From Aaosphaeria pasadenensis (Eukaryota > Ascomycota > Dothideomycetes > Pleosporales), in the NCBI GenBank assembly GCA_022813625.1, contig JAKLMB010000005.1, positions 620,001 through 684,000 of the forward strand: 64,000 nt of DNA, given 5' to 3'. The position numbers and the translations under genes were made by a program. How positions within the stretch are numbered: the stretch's first letter is position 1; every line of letters starts with the position of its first letter. Of this stretch, positions 24,332 to 34,794 are shown one piece after another. Below the pieces are notes generated by a model. It ran no database searches and was not told the origin of the DNA. It saw only the letters and a list, made by a program, of their open reading frames with translations.

Positions 24332-26455
24332 ATGGCGCAGGTCGTCACGACGGCATTCTGGCCCATTTTCGCCCGCCGGTCAGATGGCCATGAAGTCGTC
24401 ACGCAAAAAGGCATACAGATAAAGAACGCACCGAACACTCAGCAACTCGACCGAACCCCTAATGCACAAGGTCAATGTGACTACTACCGACTACTCGATC
24501 GAGATGAACCCAAACACATTGACTGGCGCAAGAAACTTGGAGGCATGCTGCTGCGCGAGCTAGGAGGGAAAGAGCATGAAGATAAATGGTCGCAGACGGT
24601 TCTTTGGGACTTACCAGAAGGGTATCGCTTATATGAGCATATAAAATCCAAGGCGGATGGCCAGGCAAAGGCAGTGAAGAACCACTCAGGCGGTGGTCAT
24701 GATAGACAGGACGCCTATCTTTACGGATATCCTAAAGGACCTAAAAAGAGATTTAGGAGCCCAATCGAGTTCTTTCCACATCTCTTATGGTTGTGCTCGG
24801 ACGACACCAATGATACAGAGAACTGCAGCTGCAAAATGTGCTCACCTGTGCAGCTGGAAACGGAAAAACCTGCGCCGACCCCTCAAGGAACACCCCCGAT
24901 CAAAAACGAACCTCAACCTACAACAAGTCTGCCTTCCGCCCAGGGTCGTCTACCACAAGCCGGTACGCTGTCTGTGCAACACATACAATCAAGCAATGGG
25001 TCTACTCAGAATGCCGCCCCAACTCCTACACCCAGTATAATACAACTACAACAGCAGCCCAAGCCTTCCACGCAACCACAACAATCGCTACAACAGCAGC
25101 AACAGGTACAACCATTGCAACAATCTACACCGCAACCGCAACCGCAACCGCAAGCACAGCCCCATCCTTGGCCCCAGCAAGCTTCGGCTCCTCCAGCAAC
25201 TGTAGCCGCAGCCCCAGCTCCCAACCCTGTTCCCCAGGCATCACAACTTCCCCAACCGAGATCGATAGATCAACAGGTCGATGGACAGTACCACAAATTC
25301 TTGGCTCGTATAGGGGAAACAGTTTGGTTTCACCGAGAAAAAACACGCGCTTGGGGACTAGGTCTGGTGGTGCGACGCTGGAAAGCGCAAGATCCTAGTG
25401 GTATCGAAAAGCCCACTTATCTTGTTCAGCCCTTATCACATCCTTTCGATTCGCCTGCGCCTGAAATAATTCAGTCCGACGATAGACTCAAACCGTGGCT
25501 GGCATGGTCCGCTCCATTATGCACCTATGGCTATCTACAGCAAAATCAGCATCTTTCGTATGATCAAGTTGATTGGCGGTCTCTACTCTCCGGGCAGTTC
25601 GGCGATGGTAATCCAGAAGTCGATGCGTCCATTCTTGCAGCCAAAGCCGTAGATATCACGTATACACTTTGTGAGCAACTCAGAACCGTACCACACGTAG
25701 GTATGGAAGATCGGTTCTGGAACAGCATGTATTTTGGAGCGGAAAGGATATGGATCGGTGAACCAGTCCGCTTGCGCATCGGTAGTGGCACAGATATCAT
25801 GGTTATTAGCTCTATTGTTGAGCGGGCAATCACGAATGCTGCTAACTCCCAAACCGGCACTCCCCCGTCCCAAGTCCATATAATTGGAGATGTCTATACG
25901 TATGCCACACATCAGGTCCCAATGGGCCAGCAGGCACCGGCAGTGCCTCACAATAGCAACATCCCGATTCGCATGCGTGAGGATATGATCTGGCGAAATA
26001 AAATACTCTTGGAGGAGACACAATCTATCGCATACTGGAAACTAGTGGCAACGCAACAGCGCCTTGATATTTCCGAGATCAAAGGTCGTTGGTATGAGGC
26101 TAGTGTTGTATTTGTCGAGCCTTTCAAAACTGCCGTGCAGAAGAAGGAAGGCGGCAATGGAGTATGGATGAACTCGCGCGGTGATGCCACTGGGGTTGGC
26201 AAAATTTCGGGCGTTAAGAAAGAGCACCGTACGCAGGCTTTCAGTCATGCTATACCCAAGGGCTGTATCTTGGTGGAAGGCTTCGAGTCACCTAAACCTG
26301 AAGAGCAAGGAAACCCACACGGGAATCATGTACAAAACATGGACCTTGTAGGTGGAGTCGGTACGAGCGATGCTCCGTTCATTCTGGATGATTTTATGAA
26401 CCTCGAAGGAATGGATGGAGATCACATGGGTTTCGAAACTCAATTCACATTTTGA
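24332..26455 (+). CDS. clr2: Clr2-like transcription-silencing protein
   Basis: A single exon of 707 residues. I chose the ATG at 24332 because family-like sequence begins there (AFWPIFARRSDG); the open frame extends 93 codons upstream but that part is Ser/Arg/Pro-rich and unlike the family. Residues about 45-170 form the N-terminal Clr2 silencing domain: WRKKLGGMLLRELGG, then YLYGYPKGPKKRFRSP, EFFPHLLWL and a CSCKMC zinc-type knuckle. Residues about 175-310 are a Gln/Pro-rich linker coded by CAA/CAG repeats. The C-terminal Clr2 domain starts near 315 (VWFHREKTRAWGLGLVVRRW). In fission yeast Clr2 belongs to the SHREC complex with Clr1, the deacetylase Clr3 and the remodeller Mit1, and acts in heterochromatic silencing. 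The divergent SNF2-PHD neighbour fits that context. Confidence 0.9.
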   Translation: MAQVVTTAFWPIFARRSDGHEVVTQKGIQIKNAPNTQQLDRTPNAQGQCDYYRLLDRDEPKHIDWRKKLGGMLLRELGGKEHEDKWSQTVLWDLPEGYRLYEHIKSKADGQAKAVKNHSGGGHDRQDAYLYGYPKGPKKRFRSPIEFFPHLLWLCSDDTNDTENCSCKMCSPVQLETEKPAPTPQGTPPIKNEPQPTTSLPSAQGRLPQAGTLSVQHIQSSNGSTQNAAPTPTPSIIQLQQQPKPSTQPQQSLQQQQQVQPLQQSTPQPQPQPQAQPHPWPQQASAPPATVAAAPAPNPVPQASQLPQPRSIDQQVDGQYHKFLARIGETVWFHREKTRAWGLGLVVRRWKAQDPSGIEKPTYLVQPLSHPFDSPAPEIIQSDDRLKPWLAWSAPLCTYGYLQQNQHLSYDQVDWRSLLSGQFGDGNPEVDASILAAKAVDITYTLCEQLRTVPHVGMEDRFWNSMYFGAERIWIGEPVRLRIGSGTDIMVISSIVERAITNAANSQTGTPPSQVHIIGDVYTYATHQVPMGQQAPAVPHNSNIPIRMREDMIWRNKILLEETQSIAYWKLVATQQRLDISEIKGRWYEASVVFVEPFKTAVQKKEGGNGVWMNSRGDATGVGKISGVKKEHRTQAFSHAIPKGCILVEGFESPKPEEQGNPHGNHVQNMDLVGGVGTSDAPFILDDFMNLEGMDGDHMGFETQFTF
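25028..25165 (+). repeat. CAA/CAG/CCG-rich repeat coding the Clr2 Gln/Pro linker
   Basis: This stretch inside the Clr2 gene consists largely of CAA, CAG and CCA/CCG codons (runs such as QQQQQ and PQPQPQPQ). Such tracts are prone to length change between strains and code for a disordered linker. Confidence 0.8.
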
Positions 26456-27272
26456 AGCCTTTGCTCATGGGAACCCTACCATAATTCCACCATTGAAAGA
26501 GAGTCTTCTCAGTCTGCGCATAGTGTGACATTGTCTCGCATTGCTGGCGTTTGCAAACATTTGGTCATTTGGTCATTTCATCGGCGTTTCACCAGGCTCC
26601 GGTCAATGAGTACTCTGTTTCTGGTCGTGCTTGAAGAGGGTTTTCAAAGCACATAATTCAAAGTCGGGTGCTCATCTTGGCTTCAAGGAGCATTACTGCA
26701 ATAGCAAGCGGACCTATTTCGGAAGCGAGGTCTTGTCTAGGAGAAGGATTTGGATACCCCTTTGAGGCGTTTGGAGCTTCCATAAGCCAGTGATATGTAA
26801 CACTTCATCCCAACCATAATCTATCTCCATGAGCTATATCTTGTGACAAATCTTACTCTTTGTATTCAGTGAGCATCCTGTTAATAGCTTAAAATAGTGC
26901 TTTAGCACTCTCTCCCCATCATCCGCAAGTTATTGAGCTACTCATCACTTGCGATCGATATGTCTAAGCTTGGAATTTACAGCTTCGTGCGTACTGGAAA
27001 GTTATACAGTTGGTACCGCTTCCAACACCTGATACATTAGTAGGTATGAGTGATCTTTACTATCTATATTAGAAATCTCCTTCACATTTGTCCCAATACG
27101 TCAATATCTGCTATGGTCAATTACCTGTGCTTCGACGTCAAATTAAACCTATATCGCAGTCTCAAATACGGTTAGCGCCAGCATCAACGCTATGACGTCG
27201 TCCTTCCATGAACGCGAACTTCAGATCCATTGAGCGCGTTCCCAAATCCTCAATATCCTCAATATCCTCACC
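26456..27272. other. Intergenic, Clr2 3' flank and thioredoxin-like promoter
   Basis: No coding exon recognised in 817 nt. The last 50 nt before 27273 contain ATATCCTCA repeats (AATCCTCAATATCCTCAATATCC), probably in the 5' leader of the next gene. Confidence 0.5.
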
Positions 27273-27868
27273 ATGATCCTACGAAGCGCCCCAATTGCCC
27301 GCGCCCTCACCATTCGCCTCCCCCGGGCCTCCCGATCCTTCTTAACCGGCTCCTCGACGCGCTCGAACCAGAACCGCACATTCGATCCCATTCGCACGCC
27401 GAACGATCTGCACACATTGACCCTTCTCTCCGCCGCCGACAACCGCCCTCTCATCACGTTTTGGTCTGCGTCGTGGTGCTCGACATGTCAGGCCGTGAAG
27501 CCATTGGTGACATCGCTGATCGAAGATGAGAAGGTGGGGCAGGCGCAGGGTGGATTGGGGTTCGCAGTTGTGGAGCTGGACTCGCCTATGATTGGGGACT
27601 TAGGCGTGAAGTATATGGTAGGCTGTTTATATCGACGGGGTTTGCTCTGGGATCGGTTGCGCTGACGTGGTGGTAGATTACATCTATGCCAACGTTGCTT
27701 GCATTCAGTAGGCAAGAGGCGCAAATGGAGACGAAGCTAATTAAGCCGAACGAGATGAAGAATAAGGAATTTTTGAGGGAATGGCTACTCTCTGAAGCGA
27801 AGAGGGGAGGCAGGGCTGGTGGGTCGGGGGGTAGTCTTCTTGGAAATTTGTTTGGAGGTCAGCATTAG
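27273..27868 (+). CDS. Mitochondrial-type thioredoxin-like protein
   Basis: Two exons (27273-27617 and 27677-27868) with a 59-nt intron, phase 0, give 178 residues. The N-terminus (MILRSAPIARALTIRLPRAS) is Arg/Ser/Ala-rich without acidic residues and looks like a mitochondrial presequence. The thioredoxin fold shows ITFWSASWCSTC at about 63-74 with active-site CSTC instead of CGPC, and the cis-proline loop ITSMPTLLAF directly after the intron. The non-canonical CSTC suggests a shifted redox potential or a specialised partner. The Gly-rich C-terminus (GGRAGGSGGSLLGNLFGG) looks flexible. Fungal proteins of this shape are usually annotated as thioredoxin-domain proteins of unknown partner. The gene converges on the large Ulp1-like gene. 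Confidence 0.87.
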
Positions 27869-28020
27869 ATTTCACGATCAAAACATTTCAATTATTTTAC
27901 CGGAATCACAAAGAGTAGTACCCAAAATGATCGTTTCCGTTATCCGGCGTGTGATATGAAAGTGACTACTAGGAAAAGGCAGCTACATGCGATCCGCAAA
28001 ACTGTACAATTGAGTTTTCG

Positions 28021-31000
28021 CTACCATGGATCTTCAATGCCGACATCGACTTCTCTCCTGATTCTCTTTGACTTCCCAAGGAATCTCTCATACCAACCTA
28101 ATTCTCTTCGTCTCCTTTTCCTAGTTAGGCGTGCCTCCACAAGACCGAAGTCTTCAATGGGTCTGAACAGCGAAGAGGGTTCAGCGAAGCGAGAAGTGTC
28201 GGAGTCGTCCTCTTCCACAATGGTCCCGTCAAGTCGATTGAAATTGTAATTACAGCCGTAGTCCCTTTGATTCACGTCCAGACATTTCTCCATTCTTTTC
28301 TTGAAGTCTTCATCCGTTCCGAGATCTTGGTCTTTATCTTGTAACTGCGTCAAAGTGAAGCGTCGATTCTCTTCGACGGAATTGAAGTCTCTATCGGTCA
28401 CCAAGTCGTTGGCCATCAACCAAGCTGCAAGAGTTTTCCAGTCTAGTAGACCAGAAACGGCGAGTTTCATTAGTTCAAGTGCCTCCTCGTAAATCTCACT
28501 CTCATAGCTTTCCTTGTCCTGGTTCAATCGAAGACCCAAGATAAGGATCCAGGCATTCAGTACAGTATGTACACCACAGGCCCATCCATTAGACTGTCGA
28601 GGAACAGTAACCAATCGAGAAAACATGCCGAATTTGGTCGGGGCAGGATATCCTTCATTCTTAAACGTGCTCCATTCCAAAGTTTTCGCCATGAGCTTTA
28701 CTCGATCGTAGATGAACACTCTGTCACTATCAAGGATATCTGGGGAACTGTCCAGGAAATATGCTCTGAACTCCCGCTGTCCAGGCTCAAGATCTTTCTG
28801 TTCATCCTGAACTACCACCAAGCACACATGAGCTACCTCTCGTTCCTCGCCATCTGAATCCGGATCGAGCAAAGCGCCAGTAACGACGAAAGGAATTAGC
28901 CAACACGATCCAGGCCTTGATGCAAACTGGTGTGGGAAACCGTCTGCGAGAGATCTTCCAACGCTAATATCAGTCGCCGATGCCAGAGAGAATCCAGTTG
29001 CGTCGTTTTCTTTCTGCACAGGGAGCGCTTGCACGACAGCGGCAATAGCGAGTATCGTCTCTTCGTCTGATAGCCATGCACCAGCCGGCGTTATCCTGTG
29101 TGGCTTGGGTAGCTTTTTAAGGACAGATTGGTATTGTTCTTGTGCGTGCTTCAGGAACTTGATTCGTTCTTGCGCATACTTTTTAGGATTCCCTTTCCTA
29201 CGTGCATTCTCAAGGCTTATCGCGGATGCAGCTTTAAGATTGGGATTCAATTTGTCCCCTAAGTGAAACAGTAATTCATCAGCGTCTTTAGGTTTCTTCA
29301 AGACAACATCAATGCGTGAACGAAAACTTTTCCAGGATACACTTAGCGCCTCCGTATGAGCACGACTCAGGCTTTTCTGAGTGTCTGTTGGTTTGAAACG
29401 ATTCCATTCGATTAGATCAGGTATGATTCCAGTACGAGTAGCTGCATCCCACTCATCCGAATTAAATTTTTCGGTATGACGCTTTGAAAGAGGTACATCA
29501 ACCTGATTCCAATGGCCAATGTCGCTAAAGTCCGGATTTTTTGGGGAATTCCAGTATTTTTCTTCTTTCTCACGAAGATCTTGAACTCGTCGGTTTAACT
29601 CGTTCTCATTTTCAATGTGGGCGGTCCTGGCAAATCTGTTAGAGCGAGCAACGTCGGCGTTTTCCTCGATGAAGTGATGGGAATCTAGAAATGCAATGAT
29701 TGTTCTCCAGCTTAAGAAACCGCCGCGTGCATAATTTATTACGTTCACGGCGTCCTTCAAAAAATCAACGCTCGGTGCGAAATTACTGTTCAATTTTGCC
29801 CCCATGGCAACTGCCCAAGCGTTGAAAATAGCGTAGTAGCCACACATCCAATCATTTTGCTGTTGTGCGGTAGTAGCCCAGATGGCATGCTGCGGCCACT
29901 CAGGAGAACTCGAAATGTTCCTTAGCCAGTTGGTTTTTTGGATGGTTCTCAAAGCAATTTGGAAGACTTCTTCACGCGCTTGAACACTTTCAAGGTGCCA
30001 GGATCTCGAGTCTAGGATCGAAATGACAATCTCATCCTCGTTGTTCAAATAGGCCACAACAAGGAAGAATTTATCATGACGGACGATTGGGAAGATCTTC
30101 GGCCTACCGAACCTTATGTCAGGTTGTATCCCAATATCCATTGCGTGCTCATCATGAATGCCGCGCACTGTATAGTCATTGATCTCCATCATCGAGAGCC
30201 CTTGTTCCATTGCAGCATTTTGATTGATAGCAGCTGTGACGGATGCAATCGCAAAAATCACTTCATTTTCATGAAGCCACCTTCCCTCATGGTTTCCGGT
30301 TCTGAGTTTGCTTTCGAGTAGTTGAACCCATTCCTTGGCAGATTCGTCACCTCCTAGTCTTTTAAATTCTGACAGCAGGTGCGCGCTAGATTTTTGATCC
30401 CCTGTGGGATGCTCGGGTTTAGCAGCATTTCCCGGAGGCCTCGACGCCTTTCCGAAAGACACATTGTTTGTGAGGTCGTAAGGATGCAAGGAATAGTTCG
30501 GCTTGGTATACTCTATCCGTTCGTCATCCCGGATCCACGTTCTCAATCTGGTCTCTTGGCTTCCTTGATCTCCTGCGGTTCTTTTTGAAGTGAGTGTAAA
30601 TCTTCGCGATGGAGGCACTGCCTCTATAGTGCGCTCTTTTATCAACCCATGGCAGATGAGGAATGCAGTAATTTCCGCCCAACCAAGGACACCCGCCCTT
30701 GCGAAATGGATGGCAACTGACGCCTCGGCGTAAAATCTCTCATTCAGCTCCATGATAGGATGATCCTCGATAGTAAGGTCCAAAGCGCATATCCAAGCAT
30801 TAAGGACAGCATGAATTCCAGAGGTACCGGCTTGTGTTTGAGCGGCGACATCCTTCAAATCCGTGTTGTTGTTGAAGTTGATGAATCGAACCCCTTGATC
30901 TTCATTTCTATGTGTCGACCATTCTATCATGCGGGCAATGCGCTCGATGTCCTGAAGAGAGGAAGAATAGTCACCGTTGTGATATTGCCTGTCCGGGTCT

Positions 31001-33900
31001 AAGATGTACCTGCGGAAGACTCTAGTGCCGGAATGAATCTCTTCTTGAATGATGCAAAGGATGAAATGTGTGGTCGATACGTAGATTTCGGCGTCATCTA
31101 CGCCCTGGGAGATGGAGATCGCGTAAGGAAAAAACCAAGCTCGTCTCGGTCGTGCAATAGGTATCTTGGGTTGTTGGCCTGCTCTCACATCGCGAAGGAT
31201 CTGTGGAGATACGGAAGCGAACCCACCCAGTGAGGACTTGTCATTCTGGAGCTGAACAATGGCCTCAACAACTGACGAGATGGCGTTTCCAACGTCAATA
31301 TCGTCTAGATCCAACTTGTCTCCCGTGGGGCCTTGAACCCCAAGGTCGCCTCCCACTGCACCCAGCAACCCCAATTTTCTTTTCCAGTAAACGCAAGGTG
31401 CATCATTGATGTCTTGAAATATTGGTCGGCACGTAGGACTGAAAACCTCCATGAATCGTTTGAAAACTGCGAGATCTGCCAGCTGAGTCATTTTCTCTCC
31501 TCGAGGCTCTAACAGTGATCTCATCCTAGCCATGTTTGCAGCTAACCTGAAAGTATCGGAAGGTTTGAGTCTTAAGTGACGATATCTCGCTCGGAGCCGT
31601 GCTTGATTAATACTTGCATCAAGAATACCGTGAGCCAAAAGTAGCGGTACACGTCTTTCTTTGTCACTCGTAGTCCAACTATCACTACCCAGTGTCCCAC
31701 TGTGTTTAGATTCGTTTCGGAACTTATAGGCCGCATTTTTATTCGGCGGTGCATTTAAGTTGCGATAATCTCGGTCTTTGCTTTGAAGAACGTGGAGAGA
31801 CGACTTTAATCTGTCCAGGGATGTACTGACGGCGAAGTGGCGTTCTTTTGGAGGTTTTGGATCAATCACGAAATCGTGGAATCGTAAAAAGGCCCAGACA
31901 AGTTCCCAACTCACGTTTCCCGCATGCAACAGAGTCAAGAGCTCACGAGCTTCGGAGAAGAACGACTTTTTGGGGCGGAATTGGGGCCTCAAGGTTAGTC
32001 CTAACAGAATAGCCCACGCATGGCATAATGTATAATAGCCCGTATGCCATGCCTCGGAGCGTGTAGAGTTTAGAATCCATGTTTTCGCGGATAGGGCAAT
32101 ATTATTCCGAGACCAATGAGTGTGGTTAACAAGCGTAGCCACCCCAGTAGCAATTGCCTTGCGATCGTCCGCCGAGAGCATCCAGGGCGCAGGATCAACC
32201 ATAAACATTACGGGGTTTCCACTAGACACATCCGGTTGGACTACCACCAGAACTTCGTGCGTCCCATGAGACCATGGTAGTAGCAATGGAAGTTCTGGGA
32301 ACAAGACCTGTGGAGCTTCTATCTCTCGTTCGACCTGGGGGTCCATGAAATATCGAAGAGTGGAGTATTCAATCAATGCAAAGCTTGGTGCGTTGTTGGT
32401 CTGTTCATTCAACGCAACAGCAATCGTAGCAATACCATCAAAAACTTCTTGGTGTCCCAGCGATATTTCGGCAGCACTGTCTAATACATCTTGAGGCTCT
32501 GGAACGCCACGAAATCTCTCCTGGAAAATATCATGGGCTTCATTCCAGGAATCTATCACTATCTTGCTCTTGCCAGCGTTCAGATGTGGGTATTGTTCCT
32601 TATAAACTTTTCCCATATCCTCAGCGTCCTGGTCAACTTTCAAGAGCTTACGACGTCGGAGCCTGGGAATTATTTGAATTCTTTCAGCATCTGTCCATTT
32701 ATCGAATGCGAACCCATCCTCGTGTGATTTGCCAGAAGACGATATGGTCGTCGGTTGCATGTTCCTATTCACGAAAGCTGAAAAGTTGATGTTGTGTTCC
32801 GCGTGACTGAAACGCCGCTCTACGGGGACATCAAAAGGTTCGTCATGTACGAATTTGTGGCATCGTAGAAAGGCACGGATAATCTGCCAATCAATTGAGG
32901 CTCCCCCAAGAGCTAAGTAGGAGATCTTGTCTGTCTCTTCTGCAAATTGTTGATTGGGCACGAAATCGGGATTTGGCGAGAGGTTCAAAGCCAGCGCCCA
33001 CGCGGTTAGGGTCAGCAATTTCTCTTGCAACGACTCATCGATCATAGTAGAAGTTTTCATCCAAATGCCATGTTCGGGCTTTTCCTTCTCGGACAGATGC
33101 GGTTTCCAATTAAGCGATTGTAGAGTGGCCCAGCAGTTATTGAAGATGGCACGCCGATCCTCCAATCCGAATCTATACACCACCAATGAGAAGAAGGTGA
33201 TAGAGATTCTGTTGGCGCTGAGTGACTGAACGACGTATAGAAGCGGGATGCCATTATGTTCAGCCCTCATGATAAGTGTTCGCCCCGGATCTCGCAGCTC
33301 AATCCCTCGCCCAGCGTCGACAGCAATACTGAAGCCTCCTCCACTGGCTAAGGTGTGAAGACCGTTGATTCCAAGTAGTACAGTGGCAATCAATTGAGAC
33401 GTGTGGGACCGATTCAATCCATGTGGCGCGTGATTCTCGTGACTGGTCCTGATTTGCTCTTCAAGGCCATTCAACCGATGACGAAGATAGGCACAGGGAT
33501 CTGCGGATTCGTCAGGACTTTGAGAAGTCGCAGTTGGCTGTCCTGGAGGCGAAGCTGCTGGAGGCGGTGGCTTGACTGGAGGTTTTGGCGTCGGAATCTT
33601 GTCATCCCCATTTTCGTCTTGATTTCCATCTTCATCATCATCTAAATCCTCCAGCTCTGGCATCTCATCGTCGTACATGAAGTGACTATGAGAAGCGCTG
33701 CATTGCCATCTTGCATGCAGGGAATTTCCGTACCTCTTGCATCGACGAGCCTCCTCGCCCTTCTTGCGTGGCACGACCTTTCCATGGCATTGAACTCGTC
33801 TTGGTGTATCGTACTCCTTATTCCCCTGTGTAGAGCGAGGAGGTACAGGCTGACCCTGTATTGAGTGATCCGGTATAGGGAAAGGAAATTTCCGTTTCAT
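28021..33900 (-). CDS. Giant protein with five degenerate Ulp1/C48-like modules
   Basis: One uninterrupted frame of 1959 residues, striking in a genome of short exons. Residues 1-165 are a basic then acidic/Pro-rich leader with a CKRYG/WQC patch. Five related modules follow, at about 165-365, 483-690, 868-1105, 1208-1425 and 1609-1852. Each has a helix before the core (for example ETILAIAAVVQAL), a beta strand (LVVVQ type), an LDS/VDP turn, a W-x-C-G-like step into a helix ending NAW or HAW, and a closing segment ending RRF. This matches Ulp1/SENP-type C48 cysteine peptidases (His, Asp, Gln, Cys). Module 5 retains H1691, D1717, Q1769 and C1775 (RQSNGWACGV). Module 4 keeps C1353 and D1297 but has Lys at the aligned His position. 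In modules 1-3 the Cys is replaced by Gln, Thr and Ser. Substrate and role are unknown; a de-SUMOylase or a scaffold are both possible. Confidence 0.85.
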   Translation of the reverse strand: MKRKFPFPIPDHSIQGQPVPPRSTQGNKEYDTPRRVQCHGKVVPRKKGEEARRCKRYGNSLHARWQCSASHSHFMYDDEMPELEDLDDDEDGNQDENGDDKIPTPKPPVKPPPPAASPPGQPTATSQSPDESADPCAYLRHRLNGLEEQIRTSHENHAPHGLNRSHTSQLIATVLLGINGLHTLASGGGFSIAVDAGRGIELRDPGRTLIMRAEHNGIPLLYVVQSLSANRISITFFSLVVYRFGLEDRRAIFNNCWATLQSLNWKPHLSEKEKPEHGIWMKTSTMIDESLQEKLLTLTAWALALNLSPNPDFVPNQQFAEETDKISYLALGGASIDWQIIRAFLRCHKFVHDEPFDVPVERRFSHAEHNINFSAFVNRNMQPTTISSSGKSHEDGFAFDKWTDAERIQIIPRLRRRKLLKVDQDAEDMGKVYKEQYPHLNAGKSKIVIDSWNEAHDIFQERFRGVPEPQDVLDSAAEISLGHQEVFDGIATIAVALNEQTNNAPSFALIEYSTLRYFMDPQVEREIEAPQVLFPELPLLLPWSHGTHEVLVVVQPDVSSGNPVMFMVDPAPWMLSADDRKAIATGVATLVNHTHWSRNNIALSAKTWILNSTRSEAWHTGYYTLCHAWAILLGLTLRPQFRPKKSFFSEARELLTLLHAGNVSWELVWAFLRFHDFVIDPKPPKERHFAVSTSLDRLKSSLHVLQSKDRDYRNLNAPPNKNAAYKFRNESKHSGTLGSDSWTTSDKERRVPLLLAHGILDASINQARLRARYRHLRLKPSDTFRLAANMARMRSLLEPRGEKMTQLADLAVFKRFMEVFSPTCRPIFQDINDAPCVYWKRKLGLLGAVGGDLGVQGPTGDKLDLDDIDVGNAISSVVEAIVQLQNDKSSLGGFASVSPQILRDVRAGQQPKIPIARPRRAWFFPYAISISQGVDDAEIYVSTTHFILCIIQEEIHSGTRVFRRYILDPDRQYHNGDYSSSLQDIERIARMIEWSTHRNEDQGVRFINFNNNTDLKDVAAQTQAGTSGIHAVLNAWICALDLTIEDHPIMELNERFYAEASVAIHFARAGVLGWAEITAFLICHGLIKERTIEAVPPSRRFTLTSKRTAGDQGSQETRLRTWIRDDERIEYTKPNYSLHPYDLTNNVSFGKASRPPGNAAKPEHPTGDQKSSAHLLSEFKRLGGDESAKEWVQLLESKLRTGNHEGRWLHENEVIFAIASVTAAINQNAAMEQGLSMMEINDYTVRGIHDEHAMDIGIQPDIRFGRPKIFPIVRHDKFFLVVAYLNNEDEIVISILDSRSWHLESVQAREEVFQIALRTIQKTNWLRNISSSPEWPQHAIWATTAQQQNDWMCGYYAIFNAWAVAMGAKLNSNFAPSVDFLKDAVNVINYARGGFLSWRTIIAFLDSHHFIEENADVARSNRFARTAHIENENELNRRVQDLREKEEKYWNSPKNPDFSDIGHWNQVDVPLSKRHTEKFNSDEWDAATRTGIIPDLIEWNRFKPTDTQKSLSRAHTEALSVSWKSFRSRIDVVLKKPKDADELLFHLGDKLNPNLKAASAISLENARRKGNPKKYAQERIKFLKHAQEQYQSVLKKLPKPHRITPAGAWLSDEETILAIAAVVQALPVQKENDATGFSLASATDISVGRSLADGFPHQFASRPGSCWLIPFVVTGALLDPDSDGEEREVAHVCLVVVQDEQKDLEPGQREFRAYFLDSSPDILDSDRVFIYDRVKLMAKTLEWSTFKNEGYPAPTKFGMFSRLVTVPRQSNGWACGVHTVLNAWILILGLRLNQDKESYESEIYEEALELMKLAVSGLLDWKTLAAWLMANDLVTDRDFNSVEENRRFTLTQLQDKDQDLGTDEDFKKRMEKCLDVNQRDYGCNYNFNRLDGTIVEEDDSDTSRFAEPSSLFRPIEDFGLVEARLTRKRRRRELGWYERFLGKSKRIRREVDVGIEDPW

Positions 33901-34794
33901 TCTGTCGTTGAGTAATGGTCAAAGCGGTATGTGGAGTATCTGGTAGTGATTGAATGCACTGAGATGTGACGCTCTAGGCAGTGAACAAACGCACGAATAG
34001 GAGGAGTCCTCGACAGTGAACGCACAGCTGTGGGCAGCCTTTGGGAGTGAATGAAAGCCCGGATATTCGTATCTTTCGACAGCGAATGAATGAACAATGT
34101 CAAGATCTGGACGGCATGTATGTGCAGGTGGCAACGCGGAAATGGGCGATTGGGCGTCGAAGAAATACTGATCCAAGTTCATGTTGTTCTTTGTGGGCAA
34201 AGTGTACTGCACAACAAAGGGAAATGCAAGAGGCGTCACGCGTAAGGTGAACAAACTTCAATAAACAAACAATGAAATGACAGCGCTGATGGGTAAGCCA
34301 CTGATCGTACAAGCCATGATATACCATTATGACATCTGCATCGGAAAATTTGACCCTCATAGTCGTGTTGGTAATGAATCATAGTGTCCGGATAGCGACA
34401 CCTTCATACAGCCCCCATGCTCCTTACCCTAGTGTGTGTGTGTCATCCATCGTGACCGGCTAACGTGCTGTTCTCGTTGGTGCCTTCGGATCCTCGCTTC
34501 AATGTTACTTTGTGCTGTTGTGGTCTGTCAAACTCGAGAGAAGCACTCCTTAAAAACGCAATACCAATATGGTTTCCCAGATTGTAGCCCAGCCTGCGCT
34601 CAAGTACACTCCAACTTCCAGACCTCGGCTTGCTTCGCTTTGTTGAACAAACTCTTTGACTCTTTTGAGTCCTTTGAGTAGCATCGTGTTGTGTGGCGTA
34701 TTCGCAACGACGAGGGAGCATTCACGCTCGTAGAAATTGTTGTGTAGGTCCATGTCACGGACCACTGAGACGTCCTATCTCTTCAACGAACCCT
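33901..34794. other. Intergenic between Ulp1-like start and bZIP stop
   Basis: 894 nt with no recognised exon. Between 33930 and 34110 there are loosely repeated AGTGAATGAA/CAGTGAAC-type units (about 20-30 nt apart), upstream of the Ulp1-like ATG. Confidence 0.5.
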
